The notes under the pieces: model-generated | Seen by the model: only the letters and a program-made list of their open reading frames with translations | Told to the model about the DNA's origin: nothing | Databases searched by the model: none | Made by a program: the position numbers and the translations under genes | Assembly (NCBI RefSeq): GCF_900141885.1 | Contig: NZ_FQYY01000001.1 | Coordinates: 310,001-374,000, forward strand | Source of the DNA: Mesonia phycicola | GTDB taxonomy: Bacteria; Bacteroidota; Bacteroidia; Flavobacteriales; Flavobacteriaceae | Length of the DNA stretch: 64,000 bases | Direction of reading: 5' to 3' | Shown here: piece after piece, positions 61,569 through 64,000 of the stretch | Position numbering within the stretch: position 1 is the stretch's first letter | Layout: every line of letters begins with the position of its first letter

Positions 61569-62425
61569 TTAAATAACTTTTTAGCAATTCTTTGAATGAT
61601 TGATTTTTTTTGTTCAAGAGAATTTTTATTCAAACTTTTTTTAAAATAATTTATTTTTTCTTCTAAAACATTAGTTGTCAAACTATCGTATTGGTTGTAG
61701 TGAAAAACTAACTCATAAGCATTTAGTGTTTTTTCAAGTCTATATTTCTCTGTTTTTAAAGACCAAACGCTGCTTCCATGAGATCTATATACTCCCAAGA
61801 CTTCTTCTATTTTTTTTATTTTTTTATCTTTTATTGCTAACATATATAAAACCCAATCTCCTATTGGTGATTGATGAAACCAATCTGGAATAGTAAAATT
61901 ATTACGTAATACTACAGAGGGGGTATGTATAAAATTTCCTTTTGCCAAATCTACAGAAGTAGTACTATTTTCAACTTCTCTCGTAATGGTATCTTCTAGT
62001 AATAAATTTTTAGATTCATCTTTTATTTGCATGTTGTGAAAGCAAATATTATAATCTAAATTTTCTTCTAAAAAATCTACCTGTTTTTGTAATTTTAAAG
62101 GGTCTGTCCAATAATCATCTCCATCTAATAGTGCTATATATTTCCCTTTACAATGCTCTAAAGCAAATATAAAATTAGACATCATTCCTAAGTTTTTTTC
62201 TTGATTAAAGTAAGATAAAGTAATATTACGAGGAAGATTTTTTGTTAAACTTAAAATTTTTTGATGAGTTTGATCATTAGAATTATCATTAGAAATTAAT
62301 AATTCTATATCAAAATTGGTTTGTTGCGCTAATACCCCTCTTATTGCTGATTCAATGTAAAACTCATGATTATATGTAATCATACAAATTGAGATCATAT
62401 ATTTAGAAGGTTTATTATTGCTCAT
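61565..62425 (-). CDS. Glycosyltransferase family 2
   Basis: 286 residues, GT-A fold. ISICMITYNHEFYIESAIRGVLAQ, FDIELLISNDNSNDQTHQKIL, NLGMMSNFIFALEHCKGKYIALLDGDDYWTDPLKLQKQ with a DGD metal site. The pattern DGDDYWTDPLKLQKQ is frequent in Bacteroidota glycan-locus GT2 enzymes. A serine/lysine-rich C-terminus closes the protein. The start overlaps the PglD-like gene by 11 nt and the end overlaps the next gene by 4 nt. Confidence 0.92.
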   Translation of the reverse strand: MSNNKPSKYMISICMITYNHEFYIESAIRGVLAQQTNFDIELLISNDNSNDQTHQKILSLTKNLPRNITLSYFNQEKNLGMMSNFIFALEHCKGKYIALLDGDDYWTDPLKLQKQVDFLEENLDYNICFHNMQIKDESKNLLLEDTITREVENSTTSVDLAKGNFIHTPSVVLRNNFTIPDWFHQSPIGDWVLYMLAIKDKKIKKIEEVLGVYRSHGSSVWSLKTEKYRLEKTLNAYELVFHYNQYDSLTTNVLEEKINYFKKSLNKNSLEQKKSIIQRIAKKLFK

Positions 62426-63056
62426 CAGGTATATACTTAATTATTTTTGCAGGACTACCTACTACCACTGCTCTAGCTGGTACATCTTTGGTAACTACAG
62501 CTCCAGCACCTACTATAGCATATTCGCCTACATTAATTTTCGGTAATATTATTGAATTTGTACCCAAAGTAGAATAATCACCAATCACACAATTACCTGA
62601 TATGTTTACATTTGGAGAAATTTCAACAAATTTTCCTAAAGTACAATCATGTCCAATTGTAGCATTTAAATTTATTAAACAGCCTTTTCCTATTTTAATA
62701 TCATTGGTTATGATTACTCCTTGAGATATATTACAACCAGGATCTATAACTACACCATAATTACCTATTATACTCTTCTCGCTTATAGTAGAGACTAATT
62801 CTCCTCCTAAACCTATAAACTTTTCTGCAAGTTTTACTCTAATATTAGGATTCCCTAATCCAAGAACAAATTTTTTATCAACTTGTTCAAAATATTTTTT
62901 TGCGGAATCTGTATTTTTCAATACCGGAAATTTACCATATAACAGATCCGGTATATCTTTATTCACATCATCATAAAAAATAATATTTTCAGAAGTACTT
63001 TCTAAAACTACTTCTAAAAGTTCTTTAGCGTAACCTTTAGCTCCAATTATTAACAT
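62415..63056 (-). CDS. PglD/NeuD-family sugar acyltransferase
   Basis: 213 residues. The N-terminal Rossmann-like half (LIIGAKGYAKELLEVVLES, FVLGLGNPNIRVKLAEKF) and the C-terminal left-handed beta helix (GCNISQGVIITNDIKIG, NATIGHDCTLGKFVEISP, GTNSIILPKINVGEYAIVGAGAVVTKDVP, GSPAKIIKY) form the PglD layout. H-D in ATIGHDC matches the catalytic His of PglD. These enzymes acetylate the 4-amino group of UDP- or dTDP-4-amino-4,6-dideoxy sugars. The DegT aminotransferase gene, 1 bp upstream, would make the amine, so the two probably act in series. Confidence 0.9.
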   Translation of the reverse strand: MLIIGAKGYAKELLEVVLESTSENIIFYDDVNKDIPDLLYGKFPVLKNTDSAKKYFEQVDKKFVLGLGNPNIRVKLAEKFIGLGGELVSTISEKSIIGNYGVVIDPGCNISQGVIITNDIKIGKGCLINLNATIGHDCTLGKFVEISPNVNISGNCVIGDYSTLGTNSIILPKINVGEYAIVGAGAVVTKDVPARAVVVGSPAKIIKYIPDEQ

Positions 63057-63057
63057 T

Positions 63058-64000
63058 TTAAAAATTATTTATTATTGAACATATTTTTTCTATAGCAGTT
63101 TTTAAAACCGCATGAGATAATGGTAAACATAAAATTCTTTTAGAAACACTTTCTGAAATAGGCATTTCTACAGATGATGTATAATTTAAAGTATGTAAAC
63201 TAGGATAAAAGTAACGACGAGGGTTTATATTTTGATGATTTAACGCTTGTTTTACTTTTATTAATATTTCTTCACTCTCAAATACAACAGGGTAATAACT
63301 ATAATTCCACTCTGTATCTGTACGTATTTTCATCTTACTTACATTCTCAAAGTTTAATAGATTGTTGTACATTTTAACAACCTGTTGACGCTTACTTAGA
63401 ATTTCTTTCATGTATGGTAAGACTGCTAATCCCATAGCTCCTTGCAATTCACTCATTTTAGCATTAGTACCCAAACCATAAAAATTTTCAGGCCCATTAT
63501 GCCCAAAATTATGGTGGTAATAAAGTTGATGCATTAATTCTTTATCTTCACAAAATAATGCTCCCCCTTCTCCCGTGTGAAATAATTTAGTAGCGTGAAA
63601 ACTACACGTACTTACATCTCCATAATTAAAAAGAGATTCACCTTTATAAGTCACTCCAAAAGCGTGAGCAGCATCATAAATTACTTTAAGTTTATATTTT
63701 TTAGCTATTTTTTCAATCTCTTCTACCGCACAAGGGTTACCAAAAACATGTGTAGCAAGTATCGCTGTTGTTTTTGAGGTAATTGCTGCTTCTATTTTAG
63801 TTTCATCAATTGTTAAATGTTCTGGATCAATATCTACAAATACTGGAGTACAATTTTCCCAAACAATACTAGAAGTAGTTGCTACATAGCTAAACGGAGT
63901 GGTAATAATTTCTCCGTAATTGCCTAATACTTTTAAAGCTATTTGGATAGGCAAGGTACCATTAGTGGTAGCCAGTAAGGGAACAGAGTTTAAATATTCT
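63058..64000 (-). CDS. DegT/DnrJ/EryC1/StrS aminotransferase, N-terminus cut by window edge
   Basis: About 314 visible residues; the frame is open to the window end, so the start is missing. A TTG near 63954 is not the start, because upstream codons read LLATTNGTLPIQIALKVLG, the normal beginning of the PLP domain. TPFSYVATTSSIVWENCTPVFVDID follows, then AHVFGNPCAVEEIEKIAKKYKL, YDAAHAFG, the PLP lysine in FHATKLFHTGEGGALFC, and GTNAKMSELQGAMGLAVL. These enzymes add an amino group to a keto sugar nucleotide. With the PglD-like acetyltransferase it would make an N-acetylated 4-amino-dideoxy sugar, for example of the QuiNAc4NAc or Fuc4NAc kind; the sugar is inferred. Confidence 0.93.
   Translation of the reverse strand, partial: EYLNSVPLLATTNGTLPIQIALKVLGNYGEIITTPFSYVATTSSIVWENCTPVFVDIDPEHLTIDETKIEAAITSKTTAILATHVFGNPCAVEEIEKIAKKYKLKVIYDAAHAFGVTYKGESLFNYGDVSTCSFHATKLFHTGEGGALFCEDKELMHQLYYHHNFGHNGPENFYGLGTNAKMSELQGAMGLAVLPYMKEILSKRQQVVKMYNNLLNFENVSKMKIRTDTEWNYSYYPVVFESEEILIKVKQALNHQNINPRRYFYPSLHTLNYTSSVEMPISESVSKRILCLPLSHAVLKTAIEKICSIINNF

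Noticed and set aside
36234-64000. Polysaccharide locus considered as a polysaccharide-utilisation locus (PUL)
   Set aside because: There is no SusC/SusD pair, glycoside hydrolase or sulfatase; the genes are of synthesis type.
1-64000. Search for tRNA, rRNA, insertion sequences, integrases, restriction-modification or other defence genes
   Set aside because: None was recognised by reading; short ncRNAs could be missed without covariance models.

Overview
The window is a contiguous chromosomal stretch from a low-GC member of the Bacteroidota, most likely a marine Flavobacteriaceae. The reasons are Type A C-terminal sorting domains of the type IX secretion system (T9SS), a PorV-like outer-membrane protein, DUF3276 (PUR-like) and DUF1573 proteins, a long NusB, leucine-dehydrogenase-type GDH, Y_Y_Y/LytS-type sensor plus LytTR regulator, and promoter boxes of the Bacteroidota type (TAnnTTTG). 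No species is claimed.

Region 1 (1-36 kb) is mostly housekeeping. It holds the end of pnp, a proline operon (proC-proB-proA), the nusB-DUF1573-yajC operon, an amino-acid dehydrogenase, an ABC exporter, DUF3276, a two-component sensor/LytTR pair, two leucine-rich-repeat surface proteins around an unknown secreted protein, csaA, two thiol peroxidase/thioredoxin-fold genes, a cyclophilin-FKBP fusion, recQ, and a kdsD-tatC-AhpD-like-lptB cluster serving the cell envelope. Two very large tandem T9SS-secreted paralogues (25.2-32.3 kb) follow, then pssA, a PorV2-like protein and lnt.

Region 2 (36.2-64 kb) is a surface polysaccharide locus that runs leftward on the minus strand and continues past the right edge. 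It has one initiating polyprenyl-phosphate sugar transferase, an O-antigen ligase/polymerase-like membrane protein, about fifteen glycosyltransferases, three sulfotransferase-like proteins, an MBOAT/SGNH O-acylation pair, an asparagine-synthase-like ATP-pyrophosphatase without its glutaminase cysteine, two hexapeptide acyltransferases and a DegT aminotransferase. A plus-strand HU-like gene interrupts it at 59.1 kb. No flippase, chain-length regulator or export porin is inside the window. Overlapping or near-abutting genes suggest one very long transcription unit from about 58.8 kb to 36.2 kb.

The most interesting points are: a candidate sulfated and O-acylated glycan pathway; a tandem T9SS adhesin-like pair that differ by exactly one 42-residue repeat and share a promoter architecture with paired ATTTTAATC motifs 20-21 bp apart; a seven-G tract in one of those promoters; and a duplicated 3' end beside the HU gene. 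Several gene starts were moved inward from the longest open frame, using homology, ATG choice and promoter position. No tRNA, rRNA, CRISPR array, insertion sequence or prophage was recognised.
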